Positions 1-8,275 of a DNA stretch of 44,562 bases are shown in pieces. Source of the DNA: Pseudomonas sp. RIT-562 (lineage in GTDB: Bacteria > Pseudomonadota > Gammaproteobacteria > Pseudomonadales > Pseudomonadaceae); contig NZ_JAPJIV010000035.1 in NCBI RefSeq assembly GCF_026241895.1, positions 1-44,562 of the forward strand, written 5' to 3'. The notes under the pieces are model-generated. The model ran no database searches. It had not been told where the DNA came from and worked only from the letters and a program-made list of their open reading frames with translations. Position 1 is the stretch's first letter, and every line of letters begins with the position of its first letter. Both the position numbers and the translations under genes were made by a program.

Positions 1-38
1 AAAAAGCCTCGTGCAGCTATAGTTGCACGAGGCTTTTT
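1..38. terminator. Rho-independent terminator, bidirectional
   Basis: A near-perfect stem (AAAAAGCCTCGTGCA / TGCACGAGGCTTTTT) with a short loop and A/T tails on both sides. It probably ends a gene lying left of the window and could act in either direction. Confidence 0.85.
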
Positions 39-740
39 CATGAGAGACCGCTGACAGCTGCCTAATTGTAGTAAGCGTCCAGCGAAAGTCACCTCATCAC
101 TTTGCGTCCTCTGGGTGGCTGGCACACATCCGCTTGCGCTGCATAAGGCGCAAGCGTGGGACGCTATGATCCGGTACCTGGCTGCCTGAGAAAATTGCAT
201 CTTTTCGGTGTGCCAGGACGCCTTTCCTTTTGAAGATAACTGAGGCTAATACAGGCTCGGCACATGGCTATCCTGAAGTATCCGGATAGATCCACCTCCA
301 AACGCCGTTCCAGGAGGTGACTAACCCGGACTCTTAGAAGGCCAGTTTATGGGAAAAAATAACGTATTGAGCGTTAGCTACATTCACCTAAAAGGTTCCT
401 GAAATTTTGCATGCCGCCCCAATCAGCAACAAAATACCGCCCAAAAAAAACCCGCCGAAGCGGGTCGTTTTTCTCATCAAAGCCAGCCCAACATCCTGTC
501 GGCAGCATCCAAGCTCTGGTGGTCATCCGTAACCTTCCGAAGCGCTCCCTGCGCTGCGGTTGATGGCTTTAGATTGCTACTTCGCTATCACGGCGTATAG
601 GGCAGATTTACCCGAGCGCGTGTAAGCTTTTTGCCATAGCTGGCATTCTCGAGGCGCTACTGGTATGCGAATAGGTGGTCGAGTCCAAGCAATTACCTGT
701 GTAGCGCCAAATTGCGCAGGCAGAATCGGCCACTTCCAGA
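39..740. other. Gene-poor stretch left of the hpxO-like gene
   Basis: No convincing complete gene is visible on either strand. On the minus strand at about 486-590 a reading frame ends with codons for SLDAADRMLGWL just before a terminator (443-472). It reads like the C-terminal tail of a lost gene, but it has an in-frame stop upstream and no start codon. The rest looks like degraded intergenic DNA. Confidence 0.4.
443..472. terminator. Rho-independent terminator, bidirectional
   Basis: Stem CCCGC / GCGGG around a short loop at 451-464, with an A8 run to the left and a T-rich run to the right. On the minus strand it gives a T8 tail, so it could end transcripts coming from the hpxO-like gene about 270 bp upstream or from the remnant frame at 486-590. 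Confidence 0.75.
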
Positions 741-1934
741 TCAGCCGAGTAACATTTCCCCGCCCCCTAGCGAAGTCTTGACGATTCCCGCAATCACCCG
801 CTCCCCAGTCTCCTGCGCAAGTTCCTGATACCAAGCTTGTGTCTGCGCCGGACTACCCCCGTGGGTCACCTCTGACCGACTACGGGCGCGCAGCATGATC
901 TGCGCGGTGCGATCGACACGAGCGTTGTTGTAAAGGTCGAGCGCGGCTGCGACATCGGTGCCTCTTAGCTCCAGGCACTTGGCAAGTACCCAGGCATCCT
1001 CCATAGCTTGACAGCCGCCTTGGCCGAGGTCAGGCGCCATGGGGTGCGCCGCATCGCCAAGCAGAACTACCCTGCCTTTGACGAAGCTGGTGATTGGCGC
1101 TATATCGTGGATTTCTACGCGGCTGACGATAGCGGTATCCAAACGCTCAATGAGGGCTTGTACCGGAGGAGCCCAGCCTTCGAAATGGCTGTGCAGCTCT
1201 TCGCGGTAGCTGTCGCGCACATTGGCGGTTCCCGCGGGAAGTGGTACATCGAAGAAAAAGTAAAACTGGCCGTTGCCCATAGGCATCAGAGATACGCGTT
1301 TGTGATCACCGACGAACTGGGTCCACTCGGTTGCGAAAGCCAGATCGTCGCTAGCGTCCACGCGACCATTCCAGTTGACGTAGCCGCAGTAGTCACGCGC
1401 TACTTCGCAGCCGGCCACATAGTTGCGCAGCCGCGAGTGGGTGCCGTCAGCAGCCACCACAAGGTCGGCCTGGATGCGCTGGCCATCGGAGAGCGTTACT
1501 AGCACTCCGTTCTCGTGAGACTCGACGCTATCGCAGCTCACGCCTAGGGTGACGTTATCAGCGCCGCAGGCATTCAGCAGAACTTTTTGCAAGGCCGTAC
1601 GGGCGATGGGGCAAGCGCGCTGCTCTACGGACTCGTATAGCGGTCCGAGGCCGAAGCGAGTTAGCAGGGTACCTGTATGGGTGCTGTAACTCATAGTATC
1701 CATAGTGCCGCTAACGCTCTTGATCTCATCCCCCAGACCAAGCTTTTCTAGGACTTTTACGCCGTTGGGCCAGACCGAGATCGCTGCGCCTGCAGGTGTC
1801 AGCTCTGCAACCCTGTCGAACAGGCGTACGCGATGCCCATGACGTTGCAGGGCGATACCGGCTGTGAGGCCACCGATGCCTGCACCGATGATGACGATAT
1901 CTAAGGATCTTGAGTTAGAAACAGTAAGAGTCAT
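741..1934 (-). CDS. hpxO: FAD-dependent monooxygenase, HpxO (urate hydroxylase)-like
   Basis: A 397-residue single-component flavin monooxygenase of the salicylate/p-hydroxybenzoate hydroxylase class. The N-terminal FAD-binding motif GAGIGG is at residues 17-22, a DG motif (VVAADGTHSRLR) lies mid-protein and the GD motif (VVLLGDAAHP) with DLGQGG is near residues 295-313. The blocks AAISVWPNGVK, GYVNWNG, RVSLMPM and FYFFFDVPLPAG, and the C-terminal AWYQELAQETGERVI, match my recollection of Klebsiella HpxO, which hydroxylates urate to 5-hydroxyisourate using NADH and O2. Length is normal for the family. It lies 181 bp behind the Rieske oxygenase gene on the same strand, so cotranscription is likely. 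No strong Shine-Dalgarno precedes the ATG. The urate substrate is inferred from similarity; a related aromatic substrate cannot be excluded. Confidence 0.8.
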   Translation of the reverse strand: MTLTVSNSRSLDIVIIGAGIGGLTAGIALQRHGHRVRLFDRVAELTPAGAAISVWPNGVKVLEKLGLGDEIKSVSGTMDTMSYSTHTGTLLTRFGLGPLYESVEQRACPIARTALQKVLLNACGADNVTLGVSCDSVESHENGVLVTLSDGQRIQADLVVAADGTHSRLRNYVAGCEVARDYCGYVNWNGRVDASDDLAFATEWTQFVGDHKRVSLMPMGNGQFYFFFDVPLPAGTANVRDSYREELHSHFEGWAPPVQALIERLDTAIVSRVEIHDIAPITSFVKGRVVLLGDAAHPMAPDLGQGGCQAMEDAWVLAKCLELRGTDVAAALDLYNNARVDRTAQIMLRARSRSEVTHGGSPAQTQAWYQELAQETGERVIAGIVKTSLGGGEMLLG

Positions 1935-2115
1935 TGCGAACGTACCAAAGATGGAGAGATGAAGAGATCGCTTAGGCAGGATGCCCCAGGGTATTCGCCT
2001 GTGTATGAATTGAGAGACCCTTCACCAGACTGGTTAGTGGTTCGCGCCTTAAAATGTGTGGGAGGAAGCCACGCATGCTCCCCACGGCTGTCTTGTTGTT
2101 AAACCAGTTGCGTTC

Positions 2116-3147
2116 TTAGCTCAGGAAAAACTGGCTCAGTCCTTGGCTACGCAGCCCTTTGCGGTAAGCGATAGAACTCATGTCCGCCGGAATGTGTACT
2201 TCCAGGGAGGGATCGAGTGGCAGACGCTCCGGTTTTTGAGCTTCGACGATCAGGCGATCCTCTTCAAATACCTGGAAGTTGAAACTATGAACGTCCTCTA
2301 CAGAAATATGCTTGTCAAAATTACGCGCGATCGGGGCAAACATTCGCGTGTATTTAGCAGACACGGGGGAAGCGGCGTTCATGATGACCAGCCGACCGTC
2401 GTTCGGAAAGTGCACTGTCAGGGTAGCCGTGAACGGCAGATGTACCTCGAAATGTCTCAACCAGGTGAAGTCAGCAGGGACGTCAGCCTCTACACCGATC
2501 GGGTAGTTTGCGACCGAGCTGAGATAGCGAACTTCAAAACCATGAGGTGTTTCTTCGGGGCGATAGGCAGGTACCTCAACGTTGTTCGGATTGCCAAAAG
2601 TGTCCGTATGAACGAAGCCAAAATGAGCCACATCGAGGAAGCCTTCAAGCTGACGCCCCGCAAATGCCTTAACGTCGAAAGCCGGGCAAACAATCTGCTG
2701 AAATCCAACATCTTCCCAATGAGGCATTTTCGGTATATCGACTTGGCCGTTCTGCGGATCGAGGCACGTCCATATCAACCCATAACGCTCAACCGCAGGA
2801 TACGTATAAAGCTGCATACGGCTTGGGATGGATCCATTGGGGCTTGCCGGAACTTTGTTGCACTTGCCTCCGTGACCGAAGCGCAAGCCGTGGTACGGGC
2901 AAACTACGCCTTGGCCGTCGCTTTTCCCCATACTCAGCGGAACGCCACGATGCGGGCATACGTCTCGCGCCACGACCAGCTCCTCGCCTATCCGGTAAAT
3001 CACTAGCGGCTCGTCGAGAAGCATCGCTTTGATCGGCTCCTCGCCCACGGTGATCGACTCAGCAATTGGGTACCAGTGTGAGGCGAGAATGCGCCAGTCA
3101 CTTTCAACAAAGGTGCAATTGAGTGGAAGAGTACGGTCTTTGATCAT
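2116..3147 (-). CDS. Rieske-type ring-hydroxylating oxygenase, HpxD/VanA-like
   Basis: A 343-residue oxygenase. The Rieske [2Fe-2S] ligands are visible as C64-x-H66 (CPHRG) and C83-x2-H86 (CPYHG). The catalytic domain has D172, H175 and H180 (LDVAHFGFVH) for the mononuclear iron, and D297 in FEEDRLIVE is a plausible third ligand. The size and lack of a separate beta subunit fit VanA/HpxD-type enzymes. In Klebsiella, HpxD with reductase HpxE converts hypoxanthine to xanthine. The neighbouring HpxO-like gene and divergent LysR gene support a purine role here, but this is inference; a methoxy- or other aromatic substrate is possible. No reductase gene is present in the window, so electrons must come from elsewhere. 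It appears to be first in a minus-strand operon. Confidence 0.78.
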   Translation of the reverse strand: MIKDRTLPLNCTFVESDWRILASHWYPIAESITVGEEPIKAMLLDEPLVIYRIGEELVVARDVCPHRGVPLSMGKSDGQGVVCPYHGLRFGHGGKCNKVPASPNGSIPSRMQLYTYPAVERYGLIWTCLDPQNGQVDIPKMPHWEDVGFQQIVCPAFDVKAFAGRQLEGFLDVAHFGFVHTDTFGNPNNVEVPAYRPEETPHGFEVRYLSSVANYPIGVEADVPADFTWLRHFEVHLPFTATLTVHFPNDGRLVIMNAASPVSAKYTRMFAPIARNFDKHISVEDVHSFNFQVFEEDRLIVEAQKPERLPLDPSLEVHIPADMSSIAYRKGLRSQGLSQFFLS

Positions 3148-3262
3148 GGGAAGTGAGCCTCGTAAGCTGCCATCACAGTCTGAAAGTGCGCTCTAAGGCG
3201 CTTCGATATGGACTTTAAGAGCATGGCGTGATGAACTCAAACATCGATTTCTCATCATCGCG
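3148..3262. promoter_or_regulatory. Divergent promoter/operator region of the hpx-like cluster
   Basis: The 115-bp gap between the divergent Rieske and LysR genes. It contains an imperfect inverted repeat (CTCTAAG near 3191 and CTTTAAGAG near 3212) that could be a LysR binding site. This is suggested by position and symmetry only. Confidence 0.35.
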
Positions 3263-4192
3263 TTGCAAAAAATACAACACATGTTCCCATTCTCACGATT
3301 CACCCGATACTTTCTCGAGGTCACTCAACACCGCAGCATTCGCCGAGCGGCTGAAGTTCTGCACGTTTCTGCCTCGGCTATAGATCGGCAGATTCTCAAG
3401 GTCGAGGAAGAGCTTGGGGTACCTTTATTTGAACGTCTCCCAAGCGGTTTGAGGCTTACGTCCGCGGGCGAGCTGGTATTGGCTAATGCCCGCCAGTGGC
3501 AGAAAGATTACGCTCGCACTCGTGAGCAGATTGACGAGATGCAAGGCCTGCGCCGCGGTCATATCGACATTGGATTGATCGATGCGCTTAGCGAAGGAAT
3601 GGTGGCTGAAGCCGTATCGGCGCTGATGCAGCAGTATCCGGGCCTTACATTCGGGATGAAGGTTGCAGACAGCCAGAAAGTCGCAAGAATGATCGCCTCC
3701 GCGGAGGTCGACTTTGGCTTCGTATTAGATGCTATACCGGGCGCTGAGCTATTGGTGACTGCTAGCACGGTGATCAAGATGGGAGTTGCCATGCCTACTA
3801 CTCATACCTTGGCAGGTAGGAAGAGCCTACGGCTGAGCGACACGCAAGATGAAACAGTGATCTTCCCAGCAGCTCCTCTGGTCGTACAAAAGCACATACA
3901 TGCGCTTCACGATCATCTGAGGCTTGATGTTCGGCAGCGCGTAGCGTGCAACGATCTGCGCATGATGCGATCGTTAATCCGCGCCGGGGTGGGTGTCGGG
4001 ATTCTGTCCTGGTTGGATGTCGCAAGCGAAGTAGAAGCGCAAACCATTGCCTTCGTCCCTCTTGACGGCATCCACGTCAGCCATCCAGTTCTTTCCATTT
4101 GCGTAGCTCCGCATCGCCAACTATCTCGTGCGGCGCTTCTGGCGTTATCGGATCTACAGAAACGTATGGCCGACCTGATGCGATCTCAATAG
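3263..4192 (+). CDS. LysR-family transcriptional regulator
   Basis: About 309 residues with an N-terminal winged helix-turn-helix (SIRRAAEVLHVSASAIDRQI, then LGVPLFERLPSGLRLTSAG) and a C-terminal LysR substrate-binding domain. The annotated start is TTG at 3263; an ATG six codons later (3281) is an equally plausible start. It is transcribed away from the Rieske/HpxO-like genes, the classic arrangement for a LysR regulator controlling a neighbouring operon in response to a pathway intermediate. In Klebsiella the hpx cluster also carries a LysR regulator, HpxR, which fits but does not prove the assignment. Confidence 0.85.
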   Translation: MQKIQHMFPFSRFTRYFLEVTQHRSIRRAAEVLHVSASAIDRQILKVEEELGVPLFERLPSGLRLTSAGELVLANARQWQKDYARTREQIDEMQGLRRGHIDIGLIDALSEGMVAEAVSALMQQYPGLTFGMKVADSQKVARMIASAEVDFGFVLDAIPGAELLVTASTVIKMGVAMPTTHTLAGRKSLRLSDTQDETVIFPAAPLVVQKHIHALHDHLRLDVRQRVACNDLRMMRSLIRAGVGVGILSWLDVASEVEAQTIAFVPLDGIHVSHPVLSICVAPHRQLSRAALLALSDLQKRMADLMRSQ

Positions 4193-4324
4193 CTGCAGCC
4201 ATTAGCCAGTTACCACGGCTTTCGGGCTCGGTGCGACAGGCCTTTTTAGATATGTTCGCACACCAGAAATCACATTGTTGATTGGAGACTACGGCTCTTC
4301 ACAGCCCGGCCGATAAAGAATGAC

Positions 4325-4375
4325 CGCTTCTGGCCGAAAGCGGTAGCCTGGTACGGCAGGTTTCGGCTAGAAGCG
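4325..4375. repeat. Inverted repeat downstream of the LysR gene
   Basis: Arms CGCTTCTGGCCGAAA (4325-4339) and TTTCGGCTAGAAGCG (4361-4375) are inverted copies with one mismatch, separated by 21 bases. They lie in the 255-bp gap between the LysR gene and the next gene. There is no T-tract, so this is not an ordinary terminator. The sequence resembles dispersed intergenic palindromes of pseudomonads. Confidence 0.6.
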
Positions 4376-4447
4376 CACTCGACAGTTAGCCGCTGATGTC
4401 TCTACGCTGATCGATCTGGTGAAAGCACACCACTAAAAGGAGCAGTC

Positions 4448-4816
4448 ATGTTGGTAGTTGCCATTGATCGAGATAGCGTTCATGCGGGAGATGATCTGGA
4501 AAGTCATGCAACATCGATCACACTCGATCAATCAGCAACACTGCGCACCTTGATCGAAGTGATACAAGATATGGACTACCTACCTCGTATCAGTGGAGGC
4601 AAGGCCACTTGGGTTGTTTATTCATCTGGCAAACCATTAGGTGTTTTAGCCCAGCAATGGCCAGAACCTAAATTGGTCGTGCGCCCCGAGAGCATCGTGG
4701 ATCAATATTTCGGAAATATCGAGCCTCGCCTACTTTTCAGATATTGGTGTCAGGCAGATCCAGATGAGGTCTTTTCAGATGCCCAGGCCGGAAATGAACT
4801 GCCATCACGATTTTAG
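4448..4816 (+). CDS. Hypothetical protein, 122 aa
   Basis: Good coding evidence: a strong Shine-Dalgarno (AAAGGAG) lies 6-8 bases before the ATG. The product is a soluble, acidic 122-residue protein without signal peptide or membrane segment. A central stretch (SGGKATWVVYSSGKPLGVLAQQW) looks like a beta-rich fold. I do not recognise the family. It stands alone, with convergent gene 4857-5168 to its right. Confidence 0.65.
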   Translation: MLVVAIDRDSVHAGDDLESHATSITLDQSATLRTLIEVIQDMDYLPRISGGKATWVVYSSGKPLGVLAQQWPEPKLVVRPESIVDQYFGNIEPRLLFRYWCQADPDEVFSDAQAGNELPSRF

Positions 4817-4856
4817 GATGGGCAGGAGGCATTGCTTTAGATCAATGCGGTTCAGA

Positions 4857-5168
4857 TTACTGCTGTGGGTCGATAGCTGCCTCCCGTGAACGACTGCTTT
4901 TGGCCGGTTGCTGCCTGTCGCGAAGGTTGCAATGGGTCATCAGTTGAAAAAGTCGGTTTTCGCTCTTTTGCGCAACGGTATTGCTGATGGCTTGCTGCAG
5001 GCGTTCTCGCTCATCTTCCGGGCAGCGAATGTCCAGACACAGTTCGGGATGGTACCAGGCGCTATCTGATAGGTAGTCCACCAGCTCGGGGCTTAGCTTG
5101 GGATTGTCTGGCGAGGCAAACGGATTGAGGTAATCGTGGGTGATCGTCAGATCGATTTTTTTAATCAT
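4857..5168 (-). CDS. Hypothetical protein, 103 aa
   Basis: A small hydrophilic protein beginning MIKKIDLTITHDYLNPF, with AAGG upstream of the ATG. It has acidic and proline-containing segments, a CLDIRCPEDERERLQQAI stretch likely to be helical, and a low-complexity basic tail. No family recognised. It converges with the 4448 gene, leaving only about 40 bases between them. Confidence 0.5.
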   Translation of the reverse strand: MIKKIDLTITHDYLNPFASPDNPKLSPELVDYLSDSAWYHPELCLDIRCPEDERERLQQAISNTVAQKSENRLFQLMTHCNLRDRQQPAKSSRSREAAIDPQQ

Positions 5169-5496
5169 AACGAACCTTAATCTGGTTGAGCTGTGGACTT
5201 AGATTTTAGTGTTCGAGATAAAGCTAGTCGCAATACAGCTGCTCTGGAGGCCTGGAGGCAGCTATTGGCCGAATGCTTTCGTTGATTTTGCAAAGAAGGA
5301 ATGGGAGCAGTTCTGAGCCGGGCATGAGTAATGCTCCATAAGGAGGTGAGCGTAGCCGCGGAAATGCGGTGGCACATTTGGAAATTTCAAGTGGTCGGCA
5401 GGCCGCCGGGGCTTGGAACGGGGGAGTTATGGAACGCGTCCACAATAGTTATAAAACGCGTGCGGACCAGAGAGGATTTTCGCGAAAGCCAGAAAC
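5169..5496. other. Non-coding stretch before the tRNA terminator
   Basis: I see no supported gene here. An AAGGAGGTGAG motif at about 5340 looks like a ribosome binding site but leads into no convincing reading frame. Confidence 0.4.
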
Positions 5497-5526
5497 GACA
5501 AAGCCCTGAAAAATCAGGGCTTTGTC
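5497..5526 (-). terminator. Terminator of tRNA-Ser
   Basis: Stem GACAAAGCCCTGA / TCAGGGCTTTGTC around an AAAA loop, placed just beyond the 3' end of the minus-strand tRNA. The 13-bp stem is perfect. Confidence 0.8.
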
Positions 5527-5536
5527 GGTACAAATA

Positions 5537-5624
5537 TGGCGGAGGCGATGGGATTCGAACTCATGGACCTGTTACAGTCGACGGTTTTCAAGACCGTTGC
5601 CTTAAACCACTCGGCCACACCTCC
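5537..5624 (-). tRNA. tRNA-Ser (anticodon UGA)
   Basis: Read on the minus strand: acceptor GGAGGTG pairs with CGCCTCC, the anticodon stem-loop carries CTTGAAA with anticodon TGA, a long variable arm follows (class II tRNA), and the T-arm contains GTTCGAATCC. The discriminator G and an encoded CCA complete the 88-nt gene. It decodes UCA/UCG-type serine codons. tRNA genes of this kind often border acquired DNA, but I found no second copy of its 3' end in the window. Confidence 0.95.
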
Positions 5625-5747
5625 GTTTGCGTTGCGGGCGCCATAATACCTGAATGAAACGCACTGTCAAACTCTCTGAGTAGCTAGTTGCAGGGCGTCT
5701 GTTATGATCTTTGCGACTGAACGTTTCAAACCAACAGGAGTGTCGCC

Positions 5748-6404
5748 ATGCGCGAACAGGATTACGCAGTTAATAACAGCGTGCAGGCTGAGCAGCTAGA
5801 GGTTAGCCGCGTCCTGCGCAACACTTACGGCCTACTCGCTCTCACCCTCGCATTCAGCGGCGTGATGGCGTATGTCGCTCAACAGATGCGTGTTGGCTAC
5901 CCGAATATCTTCGTGGTGCTGATCGGTTTCTACGGCCTTTTCTTCCTGACCAACAAACTCCGTGACTCCGCGTGGGGCCTGGTGTCGGCGTTTGCCCTGA
6001 CCGGTTTTATGGGTTTCCTGCTCGGCCCGATCCTTAACCGCTACCTGGGCATGCAGGGCGGCGCGGAAGTGGTTAGCTCGGCTTTCGCCATGACCGCTCT
6101 GGTATTTGGCGGCCTGTCGGCCTATGTGCTGATCTCGCGCAAGGACATGAGTTTCCTAAGCGGTTTCATCACAGCAGGTTTCTTCGTGTTGCTGGGTGCA
6201 GTGGTTGCCAGCTTCTTCTTCCAGATCAGCGGCCTGCAGCTGGCGATTAGCGCTGGTTTTGTGCTGTTCTCCTCGGTCTGCATTCTGTTCCAGACCAGCG
6301 CCATCATTCACGGCGGCGAGCGCAACTACATCATGGCCACGATCAGCCTGTATGTATCGATCTACTTAATGTTCACGTCGATTTTAGGTATACGTGACGA
6401 GTAA
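5748..6404 (+). CDS. Bax inhibitor-1/YccA family membrane protein
   Basis: A 218-residue integral membrane protein with about seven hydrophobic helices and a short charged N-terminus (MREQDYAVNN). Length and pattern match the BI-1/YccA (UPF0005) family. E. coli YccA modulates the FtsH protease; family members elsewhere are membrane channels or stress modulators. An ACAGGAG motif precedes the ATG, and a strong terminator follows at 6441. In pseudomonads this gene commonly sits beside this tRNA-Ser, so these two genes are probably core-genome markers within otherwise accessory DNA. The usual next genes (tusDCB, from memory) are not present. Confidence 0.88.
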   Translation: MREQDYAVNNSVQAEQLEVSRVLRNTYGLLALTLAFSGVMAYVAQQMRVGYPNIFVVLIGFYGLFFLTNKLRDSAWGLVSAFALTGFMGFLLGPILNRYLGMQGGAEVVSSAFAMTALVFGGLSAYVLISRKDMSFLSGFITAGFFVLLGAVVASFFFQISGLQLAISAGFVLFSSVCILFQTSAIIHGGERNYIMATISLYVSIYLMFTSILGIRDE

Positions 6405-6440
6405 GGGGGTTGGTGGGCGTTATGCCCTGAAAAACCAAGG

Positions 6441-6469
6441 AATGCCGCCGATTAGGCGGCATTTTTTTT
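6441..6469 (+). terminator. Terminator after the BI-1/YccA gene
   Basis: Perfect stem AATGCCGCC / GGCGGCATT with loop GATTA, followed by a T8 run. It lies 36 bases beyond the stop codon. Confidence 0.92.
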
Positions 6470-6483
6470 GGGGCAGTTGTCAA

Positions 6484-6584
6484 AAAATGTAAACCTCTAT
6501 TTTCCGCGTAAATTACGCCGAAAATGTAAACATTCAGTTTCTTACGCATGGATGAAACAGGTGCATTTTTCCCTCAGGCGTAAA
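6484..6584. repeat. Cluster of GCGTAA half-sites and AAAATGTAAAC direct repeats
   Basis: Directly after the terminator, AAAATGTAAAC occurs at 6484-6494 and 6521-6531. Between them is the perfect palindrome GCGTAA-A-TTACGC (6506-6518). Further half-sites TTACGC (6542-6547) and GCGTAAA (6578-6584) follow. It could be the end of a lost IS21-like or other transposable element with repeated transposase sites, or an operator cluster. No transposase gene remains beside it. Confidence 0.55.
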
Positions 6585-6748
6585 CGTATGCCGGAAGCCC
6601 CATCGACGGCTCGCTGATGCCCCGTTAGCTCGAGTTGATGCCCGGCCTGGCGGATGGAACCCATATCCGTTGGCCGATCAAGCCTGACATTCATGTTCGT
6701 AAAAGCCGAAATGAGCGTTATCCACCCTCGCTGCCATTCGATGCCTGC

Positions 6749-7222
6749 CTATTTCGCCATTCGCCAAATTCGGTTGACCGTTGATGTGGGAATTCCAAGC
6801 GCCTCAGAAGCTTCTTTCTGCGTCATTCCCTGAGATCGGCAACGAAGCACGGCTTCAATTTTATCGGGAGATGAGCGTGGGCCACCCTTGATGGGCTTAA
6901 GCGTGCCGTTAGCGAATTGCCCGGACAACCCGTTTACTACACCCGAGGCAACGAGGCGCTTTACTTCTTCAGACAGTCTCTCGAGAGATTCTTCGGGAGA
7001 TAATTTCTTCTCAAAGCACGATGCGACCACAAGTAGCGCCAATGGATCGACATCCAATGCCGAGGAGATCGTATTCAGCATATCGAGGGTAACGCCCGTC
7101 TTTGCGTTCTCGAGATTGTATAGATGCCTAGTTTCAACCTGGCCTTGAAGATCCTCCTTCGAAAGGCCGCGGGAAGAACGCACCAATCGAAGTACTGCCG
7201 CCAGCGATTCCCTCATGACCAT
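6749..7222 (-). CDS. Transcriptional regulator with two helix-turn-helix domains
   Basis: 157 residues. The N-terminal half (about 5-60) is an XRE/Cro-like HTH (LRLVRSSRGLSKEDLQ ... LYNLENAKTGVTLDML). The C-terminal end (about 118-155) is a second, resolvase/Hin-like HTH (DKIEAVLRCRSQGMTQ then EASEALGIPTSTVNRI). A charged linker joins them. The pairing suggests DNA binding at a composite site. The start ATG overlaps the end of the small gene 7213-7401 by 10 bases, so the two are probably co-translated. Likely targets are its own promoter or the divergent operon starting at 7513. Confidence 0.75.
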   Translation of the reverse strand: MVMRESLAAVLRLVRSSRGLSKEDLQGQVETRHLYNLENAKTGVTLDMLNTISSALDVDPLALLVVASCFEKKLSPEESLERLSEEVKRLVASGVVNGLSGQFANGTLKPIKGGPRSSPDKIEAVLRCRSQGMTQKEASEALGIPTSTVNRIWRMAK

Positions 7223-7401
7223 GGCGAATCCTCAAAAGAGAGGATAAGGCCATATTGAACAATTCCACGCCATGAAATATAATTCCGAAATGGGGATTCT
7301 TGTGAGCTTAACTGAGGGTCAAGCAACACCTCAGAAACCGCGGAATGACGGATCATTTCTTCTATACGTGCGTTAGTAATGCATGAGTCATTCACCACCA
7401 T
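7213..7401 (-). CDS. Small hypothetical protein, 62 aa
   Basis: A short ORF whose end overlaps the start of the HTH regulator. The product (starts MVVNDSCITNARIEEMIRHS) looks protein-like, with a helical N-terminus and a hydrophobic WRGIVQYGLILSFEDSPW tail. An AGG motif lies very close to the ATG, so the GTG two codons later may be the true start. Family not recognised. Overlap with the regulator and divergence from the 7513 gene argue for a real partner gene. Confidence 0.45.
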   Translation of the reverse strand: MVVNDSCITNARIEEMIRHSAVSEVLLDPQLSSQESPFRNYISWRGIVQYGLILSFEDSPWS

Positions 7402-7512
7402 CCTGAAGGTTTTGGCTGTAAATTTCTAAAAGGCGCATTTTCACTCTTGGATATCTTCGTGAAATATTAGCCATAAATTGACAGTGTGGATGGGCCTTAA
7501 AGGGTTGAGATT

Positions 7513-8250
7513 TTGAAAATACACTTGCTCTCTGACGTCCATATCGAATTTCAGGAATTTTCTCCTGTCGTCTCCGATGCGGATGTTGTTGTGCTGGCCG
7601 GTGACATTGATCTTTTGGCTAGAGGAGTGGAGGGGGCGAACAGAACCTTTTGCTGCCCAGTGATCTATGTCGCAGGAAATCATGAGTTCTATAAAGGCCA
7701 CATCGACAGGACTTTGGACAAAATGCGTGCTAAGGCCCTCTCGCATGTTCACGTTCTAGAAAACGAGCAAGTCGTCATCAATGGGGTGCGGTTCCTTGGT
7801 ACAACCGCTTGGACTGATTTTTACTCGACCGGGGACGTCGCTTCTGCACTTAATAGCGCTCAGGCATCTATGAATGATTACAGGCAGATCAGAGCTGGAA
7901 CTCAGTATCGTCGCGTGAAGCCAATCGAAACTCAGCAAAAGTCGCAATTTGCGAAAAAGTGGTTGCTGGCTAAATTATCAACTGAGTTTCAAGGACAAAC
8001 AGTGGTGGTTACCCATCACGCACCTTTTCCGGAATGTACGCCTGGAATCAAGTATGAGATGGGCCATTTGGCTGCAGCTTATGTCAATGACTGGAAGGAG
8101 TTTTCAGGATGCAATATAGACATCTGGTTACATGGGCATACGCACGTCGGCTATGAGAAAACAATAGAAGGCATTCGCTGTGCGTCCAATCCAAGGGGCT
8201 ACCCCTTCGAAGAGACTGGTTTTGTAAGTGATCTAATACTTACTATCTGA
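7513..8250 (+). CDS. Calcineurin-like metallophosphoesterase
   Basis: 245 residues with all canonical motifs of the family in order: DVH (SDVHIEF, residues 6-8), GD (VVLAGDID), GNHE (YVAGNHEFYKG), a conserved His (VTHHAPFPEC) and HGHTH near the C-terminus. These bind a di-metal centre and hydrolyse phosphomonoesters, phosphodiesters or nucleotides; the substrate here is unknown. The start is TTG at 7513 because the DVH motif begins only five residues later and no upstream ATG is in frame. It leads a probable operon with three small genes to 9499. There is no signal peptide, so it is cytoplasmic. Confidence 0.85.
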   Translation: MKIHLLSDVHIEFQEFSPVVSDADVVVLAGDIDLLARGVEGANRTFCCPVIYVAGNHEFYKGHIDRTLDKMRAKALSHVHVLENEQVVINGVRFLGTTAWTDFYSTGDVASALNSAQASMNDYRQIRAGTQYRRVKPIETQQKSQFAKKWLLAKLSTEFQGQTVVVTHHAPFPECTPGIKYEMGHLAAAYVNDWKEFSGCNIDIWLHGHTHVGYEKTIEGIRCASNPRGYPFEETGFVSDLILTI

Positions 8251-8275
8251 ATCAGATGGGCGCTAAAGAGATAAA

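Noticed and set aside
1008..1502. Plus-strand ORF over the hpxO-like gene
   Set aside because: It is antisense to a well-supported flavin monooxygenase and has no family resemblance; likewise the long plus-strand ORF at 2056-3006 over the Rieske gene.
5537..5624. tRNA-Ser as a proven integration site of an island
   Set aside because: I saw no integrase gene and no second copy of the tRNA 3' end in the window.
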